Source: Heterohyrax brucei (Eukaryota > Chordata > Mammalia > Hyracoidea > Procaviidae). Taken from it: a DNA stretch of 64,000 bases. Position numbers and translations under genes: made by a program. A model generated the notes under the pieces. The model ran no database searches. It saw only the letters and a list, made by a program, of their open reading frames with translations, and was not told where the DNA came from. This document shows, in pieces, positions 32,831-44,439 of the stretch (within the stretch, counting starts at the first letter, position 1; every line of letters starts with the position of its first letter). The stretch is from NCBI GenBank assembly GCA_028571685.1, contig CM053146.1, forward strand, positions 68,109,431-68,173,430, read 5' to 3'.

Positions 32831-35800
32831 GTTGTTGTTACATACCACTGAATTGGTTCTCACTTGCAGCGACCCTATGTACAACAGAAGGAAACACTGC
32901 CCAGTCCTGTGTCCTCATAATTGCTATGCTTGAGTCCACTGTTGCAACCACTGTGTCAGTCCATTTCACTGAGGGTCTTCCTCTTTTTCACAGACCCTCT
33001 TCTTTATCAAGCATGATGTCCTTCTTCAGGGTTTGATTGCTCCTGACGATGAGTCCAATATACGTAAGACACAGTCTCACCATCCTTTCTTCCAGGGAAC
33101 ACTCTTGTTGTGCTTCTTCCAGAACAGATCTGTTCATTCTTTCGGTGGTCCATAGTATGTTCAATATTCTTTTCCAACACTGCAATTCAAAACCTTCAAC
33201 TCTTCTTCAGTCTCCCTTATTCATTGTCCAACTTTCAGGTGCATATCTGGTGATTGAAAACCACATGGCTTCGACCAGGTGCACTGTAGTCCTCAAGGTA
33301 GTGTTTTTGCTTTTCAACACTTTAAAGAGGTCTCGTGCAGTAGATCTGCACAAGGCAGTGCATCTTTTCATTTCTTGACTGCTGCTTCCATGGGTATTGA
33401 ATGTGTATTTAAGTAAAATGAAATCCTTGATAACTTCAGTCTTTTCTCTTTTATCATGATGCTGTTTATGGCTCCAGTTGTGAGAATTTTAGCTTTCTGT
33501 ATGTTAAACTACAATCCATAATAAAAGTGGTGGTCTTTGATCGTCAGAGCTTCAAGTCCTCTTCACTTTCAGCAAGCAAGGTTGTATCACCTGCATGTTA
33601 CAGGCTGTTAGGAAGTCTTCCTCCAAATCCGGATACCCCATTTATATAGTTCAGTTTTTTGGATTATTTGCTCAGCATATAGATTGACTAGATATGGTGA
33701 AAGGATAAAAGCTTGTGACACATTTTTTATTTTAAATCATAGAGCATGCTCCGGTTCTGTTCAAATGACTACCTCTGGATCTATCTGCAGTTCCTCATGA
33801 GCACAACTCAGTGTTATCCATAATTTATTTTGATACACATAGTTGAATGCCTTTGCATATTCAATAAAACACAGGTAAACACCTTTGTGGTATTCTCTAT
33901 GCTCGGCCAGGGTAAATGTAACATCAGCAATTATATCCCTTGCTCCACATCCCCTGTTAAACGTGGCTTGAATTTCTGGCAGTTCCCTGCCAATAAAGTG
34001 CTGCAAATGCTTTCAAATAATCTTCAGGAAGATTTTACTTCCATGTAATATTAATGACATTGTTTGATAAAAATCCACATTCCTTTAGATCACCTTTCTT
34101 GGGAATAAGCATAAACATGGATTTCTTCCAGTTGATTGGTTAGGTAGCTGTCTTCCAAATTTCATGGCATAGACAAGTGAGCACTTCCAGTACTGCATCT
34201 GTTTGCTGAAACATCTCCGCTGGTACTCCATTAATTTCTGGAGCCTTCTATTTCACAAAAGCCTTCAGAACAGCTTGGGCTTCTTCTTTCAGTACCATGA
34301 ACTCCTGATAATATGTTATTTCCTGAAATAGCCAAACATTTACCTATTCTTTTTGTTAGAGTGATTCTGTGTTCTTCCCATCTTCTCTTGATGCTTTCTA
34401 CATCATTTAATATTTTCCCTGTAGAATACTTCAGTATTGCTGCTTGAGGCTTGATTTTTTTTCTATAGTTCTTTGAGCTTGAGAAATGCACTGCATATTC
34501 CTCCCCTTTGGTTTTCTGTCTCCAGCTCTTTGCACATGTCCCCATAAAAATTTACTTTGTCTTCTTGAGTTATCCTTTGAAATCTTCTGTTCAGTTCTTT
34601 GACCTCATTCCTTTTTCCTTTTGCTTTAGCTATCTGATGTTCAAGAGAAAGTTTCAGAGCCTCTTCTGACATTGTCTTTCTCTCCTGTCTTTTTAATGAC
34701 CTCTTGCTTTCTTCATGCATGATTGATGTCATTTCACAACTTGTCTGGTCTTTGGTCATTAGTGTTCAATGCACTAAGTCTATTATTGAGATGGTCTCTA
34801 AATTCAGGTAAGATATACTTAAGGTTGTACTTTGGTTCTCATGGACTTGTTCTTACTTTCTTCAGTTTCAACTTGAACCTTGCATATGAATAACTAATGG
34901 CCTGATCCACAGTTGTCAGCACTTGGCCTTGTTTTGACTGATTATTTTGAGCTCTTCCATTGTCTCTCCCCACAGATATAGTTGATTTGATTCCTGTGTA
35001 TTTCATCTGGTGGTGGAAAACTATGTGTATAGTTGCTGTTTATGTTGGTGAAAAAAGATATTTACCATTAGGAAGTCATTGGTTTTCCAAAATTGTATCA
35101 TGTGATCTCCATCATCATGTCTATCACCGAGACCATATTTTTCAGCTACTGATCTTTCTCCTTTATTTCTAACTTTTGCATTCCAATTAATACATCCTGA
35201 TGGCATGTTTGATCAATTTCAGACAGCAGAAGTTGGTAAAAATTTTCAATTTATTCATCTTTGTTCTTAGTGGTTGGTGCATAAATTTGAATAATAGTCA
35301 TGTTACCTGGTCTTTCTTACAAGAGTATGGATACTACACTATCACAGAGAGCACTGTGTACTTGAGGATAGACCTTGAAATGTTCCATTTGATGACTGTG
35401 CCATCACTTGTCATTCCTGGCATAGGAGACAATATGATTGATTCAAAATGATCAATACCAGTCCATTTCACTCACTAATGCCCAGGATATCAATGATTAT
35501 GTGTTTCATTTATTTTTGATGATTTCCAATTTTCCTACATTCATACTTCAGACATTCCAGGTCCCAATTACTAATGGATGTTTGCAGCTATTTCTTCTCA
35601 TTTGAGCCATGCCACATCAGCAAATGAAGGTTGAGTCCATCAGCAAATAAAGTTTGACTCCATCCACATCATTAAGGTTTACTCTATTCTGAGAAGGCAG
35701 CTATTGCCCAGTTATCTTTTGAGTCCCTTGCAACCTGAGGAGCTCATCTTCTGACACTATATCAGATGATGTTTCAATGTTATTCATAAGGTTTTCACAA

Positions 35801-35973
35801 GCTGATTCTTTTCAGAAGTAGACTACCATGCCTTGCTTCCTTTCTTTGTCTAGAATCTCAGCTGAAACCTGTCCTCCACAAATGACTCTGCTGGTGTCTG
35901 AAAGCATAGCTTCCAGCATCACAGCAACACACAGGCCTCCACAATATGACAAGCTGACAGAGGCATGTGGGAT
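32831..35973 (-). mobile_element. RTE LINE copy B, near full length
   Basis: Antisense order on the plus strand: 3' end TGTTGTTACATACCACTGAA at 32831, C-terminal region, RT, linker, endonuclease, and 5' end finishing 'gacagaggcatgtggga'. Length about 3.14 kb. The flanks AACACTGTAT (32821-32830) and AAAACTGTAT (35974-35983) form a 9/10 target duplication. It is shorter than copy A by internal deletions. Confidence 0.92.
32980..35300 (-). pseudogene. RTE endonuclease-reverse transcriptase pseudogene (copy B)
   Basis: Readable antisense blocks: endonuclease part (35206-35021, with N-K-G-E-R and an H-K-Q-Q-L-Y-T block), a basic linker (34759-34463, with R-Q-E-R-K-T-M-S-E-E-A), RT (34006-33761, with A-K-A-F-N-Y-V-Y-Q-N-K-L-W) and C-terminus (33185-32988, with R-M-N-R-S-V-L-E-E-A). 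The active-site motif at 33597-33586 reads H-A-G-D and follows a TAA stop. Two active-site changes (Asp to Asn in the K-A-F-N block and Asp to Gly in H-A-G-D) plus stops make it dead. Confidence 0.87.
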
Positions 35974-36049
35974 AAAACTGTATAGCAAGGATATTAACCC
36001 CTTGTTATTTTTTAAGCTACCATTATTGATCATCAATATCAATATGCTT

Positions 36050-36390
36050 TAAGTGAGGCACTGTTCTATACACTTTCAAAATATGTTGTTATATTGATCT
36101 GATAAGTTATGTATTTTGCTTTCAAATTTTATTTTAAAGATTAAAAAAGAACAAAGTAAGTTTACATTAAGCATGTGCCACCAGCCAGGAAAGGAAAGCC
36201 ACTGCCATCGATTCCAATGCATAGTGACCCTACAGGTCAGAGTAAAACTGCCTCAAAGAGTTTCCAAGGAACGCCTGGAAGATCTGAACTGCCAACATCT
36301 TTTAGCACTTTACCACTCTGTCACCAGTTTCTAAGCACGTGCTGCAGTGAGGATTTGAACCAAGGTCTTTAGTATTATTCCTAACAGCAG
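36050..36390 (+). repeat. MIR interrupted by an AfroSINE
   Basis: The left part 'gaggcactgttctatacact' continues after the SINE with 'gaggatttgaaccaaggtct', in MIR order. The near-duplicate AAGCATGTGC (left) and AAGCACGTGC (right) fit a target duplication for the SINE. Confidence 0.72.
36190..36331 (-). repeat. AfroSINE
   Basis: Reverse copy: GCCACTGCCATCGATTCCAA tail, GCCTGGAAGATCTGAACTGC, head 'ctctgtcaccagtttct'. A short deletion lies before the head. Confidence 0.9.
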
Positions 36391-36814
36391 TGTTTTATAA
36401 ACTTTCCTTGATTTCTAGTACCAGAATTTTTTTTTCAGTTTGTACTTTATAATTTAATTTTGGTTTATTATTGTAGAATATTTACAGATTCTAAGAGATA
36501 CAGCTGTTGTTACCTACATCATTTAATTTCTCTGATACTTAGCATACCTTCCCCATACCAGCAGTACAACTCTTCTAGTTTGTTGTGATTTCATATAACC
36601 TCTTAATCTGCCTACAATTTAGTTTTGGTAGACAGTATCAAGTAAGATGCTAAATTGGTTGTTTTTCCAAGCAGCTAACCCTTTCCTGACATTAAACTTA
36701 TTTTCATTATGGGCCGTTTTATTATCAATCATTTTATTTCATTTATGAGGTATCTATTATTTCACCTATATTATACTGATAAACTGATTGGAGTTCCAAA
36801 ATTTGTTTTAATAT
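36391..36814. other. Unassigned AT-rich region
   Basis: No repeat or gene recognised. Confidence 0.4.
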
Positions 36815-37006
36815 TTGATAGAGTCCACTATAGCAAAAAGATGGAATCAACCCAGATGCCTGACACCAGAGGAGTGGATAGGTAAACTATGGTATATATA
36901 CTCAATGGAACACTATGCAATGATAAAGAACAACAAGGATTTTAGGAAACATCTTATAACCTGGTTTCAATTGGAGGACATTATGCTGGGTGAAACTAGT
37001 GAGTGA
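36815..37006 (+). pseudogene. L1 ORF2 C-terminal remnant
   Basis: A 63-codon open frame with W-N-Q-P-R-C-L-T-P-E-E-W-I-G-K-L-W-Y-I-Y-S-M-E-H-Y, homologous to residues about 88-115 of the frame at 10957-11451. It lacks the cysteine motif and all catalytic domains. Confidence 0.87.
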
Positions 37007-38030
37007 CGAAAGGACAAATATTGTATGAGACTCCAATGATAAGAACTTAAAAACAGACTCATGCATAGAAGAGTCTTTGATGGCTGCAAAGGTGGGGAGG
37101 GAGGGACGGCAAAGGTGGGAAGGTTTAGACTGGACAGCTGATAGAAATTTGGCTGGGTGAAATCGGTGACAGCACATATTAGAAAGAAGATCAATATTAA
37201 CTGGACTACAACATAACATGATTACTCCTCCCAGCTTAACCCAATATGGTAAGGACAGAGTAGCTGGGGCAGGGGGCCAGGGACCGTGCTGTCAGAGAAA
37301 ATCGAGGCCAATTGGCACAAATAGCATTTTGTTAAGAGAGCCTTCTGCACTCCACACTGGTGAGCGGCGTCTGGGGTCTTAAAAGCTGCCAAACTGCCAT
37401 CTGAGGATACAGCAAATCATCCCAACTCAGAGGGAATGGATGATCACCAAGGATCAAAACGACATGGGGGAAAGAGAACCCAGAAGACAGAGAGAGCCAC
37501 ATAAGTAGGTGACTGCATCGACTTGTGACAGGAAGAACTGGATGGTGCCAGGCCACCGCCAATGATAGCCACGATGGAGCTCACAGAGTTGAGTCTCAGT
37601 GGCAACACAAGATTCAAAAGGGGTACACCCTGAGATCTCCACTAAAAGACCACAATTGATGGTCTAGGGGCCTCGGAGTGCCCCTGGAAGCATGGCCCCT
37701 GGCCCTGATGTTGCTCCTGCCCATAAATCATAATGGAGGTCAACTCTTCAGACAGGAATGGATTGGACTTGGCGACACAGAGTGATCATATTATGTGTGC
37801 ACTTCATGGTTTTATGCATCTATAGGATGTCATCCTGCTGACCTCTTACTGGAGGCAGGGGAGTGAGTGGAGAGGAGGGGATGGGAGATTTGGGGGAGGA
37901 TAACACACGTATGGAGGAGAGAGGAAGAGTGTGCTATCACCGGGCAGGGAGAGCAGTAGGAGCTGCATATAGGCGGGAATGTAAATTTATACGGTAATGT
38001 ACATTTTCATTCAATCATAATAAAAATATG
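36815..38030 (+). mobile_element. Afrotherian L1 3' end with long 3'UTR
   Basis: It starts in the last part of ORF2 (GTCCACTATAGCAAAAAGAT) and continues into a 3'UTR that includes 'tctggggtcttaaaagctgc'. It ends after AATAAA (about 38017) with an A/T-rich tail. This copy links the 10.9 kb L1 end to the two L1-type tails at 18.7 and 19.9 kb. Confidence 0.88.
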
Positions 38031-38051
38031 TATATATGTGATACAGGTAAA

Positions 38052-38140
38052 CATATGGGGCAGTTTTATTCTGTCCTGTAGGGTTGTTACATGCCAGAAT
38101 TGATTCTACTGCAGTAGGTTTCATTTTGGTTTCACGGTAA
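38052..38140 (+). repeat. AfroSINE 3' half
   Basis: ATATGGGGCAGTTTTATTCT then 'gttacatgccagaattgatt' and a T-rich end. Placed directly after the L1 tail. Confidence 0.82.
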
Positions 38141-38759
38141 GTTCATTATTCCTGTTTTTCAAAAGTGCCCTGGAAACTGCACAAACCACTGACTTTGCAT
38201 AATGCTTAACCTTTCCAGCCAGGAATGAAAATAGAAAAGCATACCTTATTATTGCTTTCTATTAATTCAGCTTTTCTCTACATATGTTAAATAATGTTTA
38301 ACATTTTTTCTTTCACTGTAGATCCTTCAGATTTAAGTATTTTCCCTAAATGCTTTACTTACCTTGAATGTGTGATGAAGGACTTGTGTGTGAGGTAGAC
38401 ACTACTACAGTTAGTGGGATGTTTTCTGTTGCATCATATCTTTTATTTATAGCTATTGTATTACAAGGACATTGGTTTCCTTTATTAGCATCAGTGAAAA
38501 TCGTTTTTATAACATTCAAATTCAATATTCATTTTTAAGCACTCATTAATTACAAGCCTCTGCAATAAGGGTATGCAGATATATATGAATAGAAATGCTT
38601 TCCTCAAAAGCATACCAGGCATGAATAAAGAACTCTAAATCTTTATATCAGAAGCTAATATTAATGACATATTGATGAAGGACCAAATAATTGGTATTGA
38701 CACACAATAAATAAAATTTTCTAAGAAATAACTCCTAAAATCCAATTATTCAACAGCCA
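38141..38759. other. Unassigned AT-rich region
   Basis: No gene or repeat recognised. Confidence 0.4.
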
Positions 38760-38990
38760 TACAGTGCCTAGCACATTATCTTACACTTAACAACTATTAT
38801 AGTAACTTTAGTTGCCATTTACTGTCTCTTATGTATAAGACACTGAAATAGGAACTAAGAATAATTTCATTAAGCCTCTTAACAACTTGTCAGATGGGTA
38901 TCATAATCCTCATTTCACTGATGAGATTGAGACTCAGCATTTACGGCACGTGTCCTGTGTTCCATGCCATAATTCTTAGGATTCTGCCAT
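38760..38990 (+). repeat. MIR-like repeat
   Basis: 'agtgcctagcacattatctt' and 'taatcctcatttcactgatg' followed by 'agattgagactcagcattta' are in the order of a MIR-type core and body. Confidence 0.65.
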
Positions 38991-41639
38991 TATGCTCTCT
39001 AACAGACAGAGACTAAATGATTATGAGATCATTTAATAAAAGTCAGCAAGGAAAATACTGGTCACATTTTACTAACCTGAAATGTAGGACTATTTTTTTT
39101 CTTTGATTTCTTACCTGATGAGTGATGATAAATTGACAGGATAATGGTTAAATAATATTAAAACAGTAGGTTAGAAAATCCATATCCTCTACTCCTTTTG
39201 TTCCTTTTGCAAGTTACAGTCTTGTCCTATATAACACAATACTAGTTATATTCACATGTAAATTAATTAATTTTTTTTACAAAGTACACAAATTTTCCTT
39301 CATTGCACTAGTCACATTTTAAGTGCTTAACAGCTACACCATTGGTAGTGGTTGTCATTTTGGATAGGGAAGAATATTTCCATCACAGATACTCCCACTG
39401 AATAGTGATGATTTCGTTCAACGGATCCAGAGGTCATATTTTCTAGCTGCTTTACAACTTTATTTCCTTAGCAAATACTGAATGTGCACCTATTACAGGC
39501 CAGGATATGAGCAAAAACACAAAGGTGGGAAAGACACAGTCTCTGTCCTTGAGCTTCTCAAAATCCGGTGGGAAAGTAATACAATGGACACACTATTCTT
39601 GGTAATAAGAGGAATGGTGATAATCATGGCAGGTCCTCCAAATGATTACTAAACCTCTTCTGGTCTCTCTTCCTATATGGTTGTAGGAAAAGAGATTGGT
39701 GTGGGATGCTCTCAACTATGTACTGCCCCAAGATTTTGTGAGTTTAGTCCTGATTTTTGACCTTAAAAGTTGGCAAATCTTAGTGCTGTTTTTACATCCA
39801 CCCACACAGACCCAGAACTGCTGCCTTGGCAGCACATATGTGAATCACAATTTCTGCTAAGTCGTTGTGGATAATAATCCTGTCTGGAATGATCTATTCA
39901 TGTCTTCTTTTTCTTCATTACCTAATGAAAAGTGAGAAATCTTGACCTAGAATTTTCCCAGTTTCATCTTGCATAAAATGACCACAGATAAAAATTATCA
40001 GGAAAACAGTCCACTTTTTACTACTTAGCACTTGAAATTTCTCACTCTTGAGAAGCTGGAAAGTCCTACCATTCTCATTCAGAAGGGTTTCTGGAGACTT
40101 CTTACTGTCAAAAAAGTTACCAAATACACCCCCTATCTCATGGCTTTCGTTTTACCTACAGTTAATAGGAATAACTATGTTTCTTATTTTAAAAAACACA
40201 GTGAAAAGTCACATCAGCCTTTTCTGGCAGATCAGTGTTCCTTTCTTTAGAGCTTACTTTCTGCACCCACTTAGGTCTCAAGTATTTTAAAATTATGTGG
40301 AAATTGTCTCCTCTCTATAATGAAGTTTAGTAGTATTTATTTAGCACATTTTTCTATTTAGCAACAAGAACAATTTATGGGGTTGCATTATTTCACAAAG
40401 ACGGTTTAAAATTAGCTCTGTCAAACACAGGTAAGTCAGAAGCTCAGGTGAGGGTAGGAACAGAGAGAAAGAAATGATTAAATGTAAGGGAAACGTTCAT
40501 CGTCCTCCTAGGAAATAGATGTCACTGAATGTGTTCAGCTTTTATCTGTATCATTTTGTCTGTTGTAGGACATTCATTAGAGGTGTTGCCCAGAGCTGTC
40601 AATGAAGAGCTAAGGCCACATTGATTCTGCTTTCTGGTTGTTTGTTGGACCTCCTTGTGTTTTCTAACCCATGCCAAATTGGCCTCAGCTAGTTTCTCGT
40701 GTCCTCTTTATCTCACCATCTAGACAAAGTGTCGTACCTCATTTCCAAGCCCAGATGATTCAGGGCTCCAGATTTTTAATGTCAAGCAAAAAACTAATTT
40801 CAGTGACATGGCATAGTCATTATGTATTACATATATCCCATCTCATGATGTATTTTATAGTACACTAGCCAAGGTCAGTGGTTTGTTGTTTTCTTTTTTT
40901 TTAAGGTCTTCCCCTCCCTACCAAAGGAAGCAAAATATCTCAAGTGAAAATTGTGGATGAGGCTATAAATTTCTGTTGACAAGAAACTAGTCTAGTCATT
41001 TTATTTTCTTCCAAGGCCCCGAGTTTTGTACAGCTTTTCTCATGGCTAGCCTGATGCATGTTCCTGATTAACAGAGCTTGTCCTTGTCATCTGCAATTTA
41101 AGCCTCAACCCTCTCTTTTCCTCAGTCTACCCTCCTACTGAATCTAGAGCCTCCTGGCTGCCTCCTGATTCTTCTTAACTACCTTACAGGAGGTGTCTTC
41201 TTAGAGAATTCCTCAGGGAGGGTCCTAATTAGAAGGACTCAATACTGAAACTTTGTTCCTCATTCCTCAGCATACCCCATCATTTGTATCCATCAAAATG
41301 CACCCCTTATGGGTCTTTTATTTGTATCTGTGCTATTTTTCTTGTTAACTGGTTAGGGGAACCACCCTCTCACACCCACGTTTTCACATAACAACTTCCC
41401 ATATATCTCACCTCTCTCTACCACTTAATCCTTCTTAAATTAAGTTCCTTATGTTACATTCATATGCTAGTCAGTATAGGAGTTGGCAAAACCCACTAAT
41501 GTATTATCCCTCTTAGTGCTCATATTCGCATTATATATTGTTAGATCCACGTGAGAAACAACACTTTCATTCCAAGTGGTCACTATCCTGGGGGCAATTC
41601 AGACTCAATGGCAAGAACTGCAGGAGAGCAATTTTTGCA
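38991..41639. other. Largely single-copy region, no gene seen
   Basis: An L2/MIR-like scrap occurs at 39470-39600 ('caaaggtgggaaagacacag', 'gtctctgtccttgagcttct'). Otherwise there are no repeats I can name. Frames of 65-80 codons (40032-40290, 40671-40868) have no recognised domain, no splice-bounded structure and no codon bias I can judge. Confidence 0.45.
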
Positions 41640-42300
41640 ACTGGATTAAGCCCTAAATTCTTGTCATTCAAACAGTAGCACAGGATGCTTGAGGATAGTT
41701 TATTTTTTATGTTGTGGTATCAACATCGTTTGGAGGTTTCAACATGATATGAACATTTTTAGCTACACCTTCAAAGACTAGAGTTTGTGCTTCAAAAGCA
41801 CCTATGGTCAGTGACAAACTTTAAAGGAGGTCAAAACAGTCACTGGAGGTATAGTTGTTGAGATGCTGCTTCAGCTCCTCGAGAAAGGATTTATACTCAG
41901 TCATCTGTTGAATTTTTTCCACTGATTTTGAGTCAACTTCTCAAATGTTGATTTGAATATCAAGATGAGGTCATCTTATATATGTTGTTCTTTGGGAGTC
42001 CTTTCACAGAAAATATTAAAGACTTCACCATACAGCTAAATACATTGCTGGATTTCAAACAAATTTCTAGCACTGTTATGAACGTTTATCGATAAGCTGT
42101 GTGTTGCATCACTAATTCTGGGGAGTTGCTGAAACAGGCATAAAGAGAAACATGAAATTTTCCAAGTAATAAAAGTTGAAGGCCAAAAAGCAGCAAAATA
42201 AAAGAAGAGCTTTTAAACATATTTAATGACTGTCAGCAACATGTACTAGCAGACGGGACTTATTCCCAAGGAACATGCAGTGCCTGGTTGCAAACAGCAG
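41640..42300 (-). pseudogene. Possible processed pseudogene of an unidentified gene
   Basis: On the minus strand two frames in succession give protein-like text. About 42160-41935 reads ...R-I-S-D-A-T-H-S-L-S-I-N-V-H-N... and ...L-Y-G-E-V-F-N-I-F-C-E-R-T-P-K-E-Q-H-I. A shifted frame at 41940-41823 reads S-V-E-K-I-Q-Q-M-T-E-Y-K-S-F-L-E-E-L-K and ends D-C-F-D-L-L-stop. An AATAAA lies further 3' on the same strand near 41705. I do not recognise the protein. Alternative: an unnamed old repeat. Confidence 0.3.
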
Positions 42301-42599
42301 TGTCTGCCTTAGGGCCCAGTTAAGGAGTATTAGTATAAATTAATAGATTATGGAAAGAATGCCAGACTAAAGACGTTCTGAAGTTGGGTGACCACTCAAA
42401 GAAAGGGTTCTAGAGAAGGTAGGTTTGTCAAGAGTTAGAGTGAGAATGGGAACTGACTGATAACATATAAATTAATGGGCTTAAACATGAGAATGATTAT
42501 AAGGAGAGACATTTCATTCTGCTAGTCATTCATAAGCTTACTGTTAATTAGGGCTGACGGGACGGCTCCTAAAAACAACTATCGCAGATATCAATACTC

Positions 42600-42845
42600 T
42601 ATCTAAATCAAGGTTCTAAACCCGGGCAATGTTGACACTATGGACTGGCAAATTCTTTTGTTACGGGGGGGGGGGGGTTGTCCTGTGCATCACAGAATGT
42701 TTCACAGCATCCCTAACGTCTACTCATTAGACACCAATAGCACTTCTCTTCCACAAGTTATGAGAACCAAAAATGTCTTCAAACATCTCCATATGTCCCT
42801 TGCAGAAGCAAACCACTCCCTGACTGTGGCTAGAACTACTCGATA
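42600..42845 (+). repeat. Ancient hAT-like non-autonomous DNA repeat
   Basis: 'aatgttgacactatggactg', 'tgtcctgtgcatcacagaat', 'cacagcatccctaacgtcta' and 'gagaaccaaaaatgtcttca' match in order a widespread ancient mammalian repeat whose intact ends resemble hAT inverted repeats. The family name is not assigned. An expanded G-run interrupts it. Confidence 0.55.
42665..42677 (+). repeat. Poly-G run of 13
   Basis: Thirteen consecutive G, an expansion of the short G-run normally present in this repeat. It is prone to sequencing error and slippage. Confidence 0.9.
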
Positions 42846-42930
42846 TGCATATTTTTATAGGCTAATCTTTCGTTACTTGTGGTTCTCATACAAATAGTAG
42901 TAAAATCTAAAATTTAATTTTTTATCATAT

Positions 42931-43100
42931 ACTGGAAACCCTAGCGGGATCATGATTAAGAGCTATGATTACTTACTGAAAGGTTGGCAGTTCAAATCTA
43001 TCAGGCGTTCCTTGTATACCCTATGAGACAGTTCTACCCCGACCTATTAGGTCCTATTAGGTCACTATGAGCTTGAATTGATTTGACAACAGATTTTTTT
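42931..43100 (+). repeat. AfroSINE
   Basis: ACTGGAAACCCTAGCGGGAT head, GGCAGTTCAAATCTATCAGG middle, CACTATGAGCTTGAATTGAT tail with T-run. It contains a small tandem duplication 'ctattaggtc' before the tail. Confidence 0.92.
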
Positions 43101-43118
43101 TCCTTTTAATTTTATGCT

Positions 43119-43600
43119 ACGCTCTGTGCTAAGTATTTTGCCAGCATTTTCTTATTCAGTCCTCACAACTCTGAGGCAGGTAGGTATATTTATCATGAGC
43201 CTCTAAATGTAAAAGTCTCCATCAAATACTCTCTTTTCTAAGTCCACTTTTAAAATGGCAACTATTCTCAATCCCTGATCCATTATGGCCCCATCCTTCT
43301 CCACAGCTTCATGTTTTTCATAGTCCTTTTGACTTCTGAAATATAATATGTTTATGTATTTTATGTGTTATCTCTATTACAATATAATAAGAGAGATTTA
43401 GTCTTCTCAGTTCACTGTTGTATCCTCTGTGTCTACCTAATCCGTGGTAGGTTCTCTGTAAAGGTTTACTGAGTGAATAAAGACATTGCACTATCTCACA
43501 TATGAAGAAACCGAGGCTCAGAAGGGCTAAGCAACTTGCCCAACATAGCACTGCTAGGAAAGGATATAGCTTGGACTTATACTGGTTCTGATGAACTCCA
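43119..43600 (+). repeat. MIR split by an L2 3' end
   Basis: MIR-like text at 43119-43190 ('gctctgtgctaagtattttg', 'cctcacaactctgaggcagg') and 43496-43595 ('gaagaaaccgaggctcagaa', 'aagcaacttgcccaacatag') surrounds L2-like text at 43240-43490 ending 'tttactgagtgaataaagac'. These are ancient mammalian repeats, all on the plus strand. Confidence 0.72.
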
Positions 43601-43672
43601 AAGACCACACATTATGTATTATATTGCAAGGTCTTTTCAGCATAGTCTTTTCTTGACTAACTGGGGGTGAAA

Positions 43673-43698
43673 CACACACACACACATACACACACAAC
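43673..43698 (+). repeat. (CA)n microsatellite
   Basis: About 12 CA units with one T interruption. Confidence 0.9.
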
Positions 43699-43829
43699 TG
43701 ATTAATAGTTAACTATAAGGCCGAGACTAAAATGTTAGGAAGTCAGAGAGACTGAATACTTTCACTCTAACGCTGAGAATAAAGTGAGTATGTCGGCTTT
43801 CACAACTCTTACTCAGCATAGGGCTGAAT

Positions 43830-44035
43830 GTTCCAGTAACTGCAATAAAGCAAGAAAATGAAACAGAAGACATTCAGGTTTGTAGGTGATGTGGTTGTCT
43901 ATACAGATAATCCCAAGGAATCATGAAAAGTTCATGAACTAATGCAAGGAGCTCAATAAAGTCACAAGATACATTAGCAATGTATCTGTGGGCACCCAAA
44001 TTAAAAATCCACTATCATTTCTAATTACAATAAAG
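43830..44035 (+). mobile_element. Old L1 ORF2 scrap
   Basis: 'ggtgatgtggttgtctatac', 'aatcatgaaaagttcatgaa', 'cacaagatacattagcaatg' follow the order of the L1 RT region. Decayed. Confidence 0.65.
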
Positions 44036-44155
44036 AAAGAGAGAGACAGAGAGAGGAAGGAAGGAAACAAAGAAGGAGAAGGAGGGAGGGATGGAGGAGG
44101 GATAGAGAGAAATAGAGAGAGAGAAAGAAGGAAAGAAAAGAAAGGAAACTAGGTG
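44034..44155 (+). repeat. GA-rich simple repeat
   Basis: A purine-only tract of GAGAGA, GGAAGG and GGAGG units, extending from an A-rich end of the L1 scrap. Confidence 0.88.
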
Positions 44156-44202
44156 TAAATCTCACAAGCATATACAGGACTTGTGTGCTGAAAATTACTC
44201 AG

Positions 44203-44340
44203 TGAAGGAAGCTCCTTGGAAGATACCGGCAATCTGCTTCTGAAAGATCACAGCCTTGACAGCCTATGGAGCAGTCAGAGCTGCACGTATGGGGTGGCCC
44301 TGAGTTGGAATCAACTCAAGGCTAACAACTAACTAACATA
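44203..44340 (+). repeat. AfroSINE variant, head missing
   Basis: 'ccggcaatctgcttctgaaa', 'gatcacagccttgacagcct', 'gtggccctgagttggaatca', ending in 'ctaacaactaactaac', the RTE-like terminal repeat. Confidence 0.82.
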
Positions 44341-44439
44341 GGCAAGATTATTTTAAATGATGAGGCAGAAAATCATGAAAGCTAAAACAATTTTTAAAAA
44401 CAATACAATGGTAGGGACTTCTTCGATACCTATTGTATG

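Noticed and set aside
42665-42677. G-quadruplex regulatory site
   Set aside because: A single 13-G run inside an ancient repeat known to carry a short G tract; no further spaced G-runs nearby and possible sequencing slippage.
44034-44155. Regulatory GAGA-type element
   Set aside because: The purine tract is better explained as a microsatellite grown from the A-rich end of an old L1 scrap.
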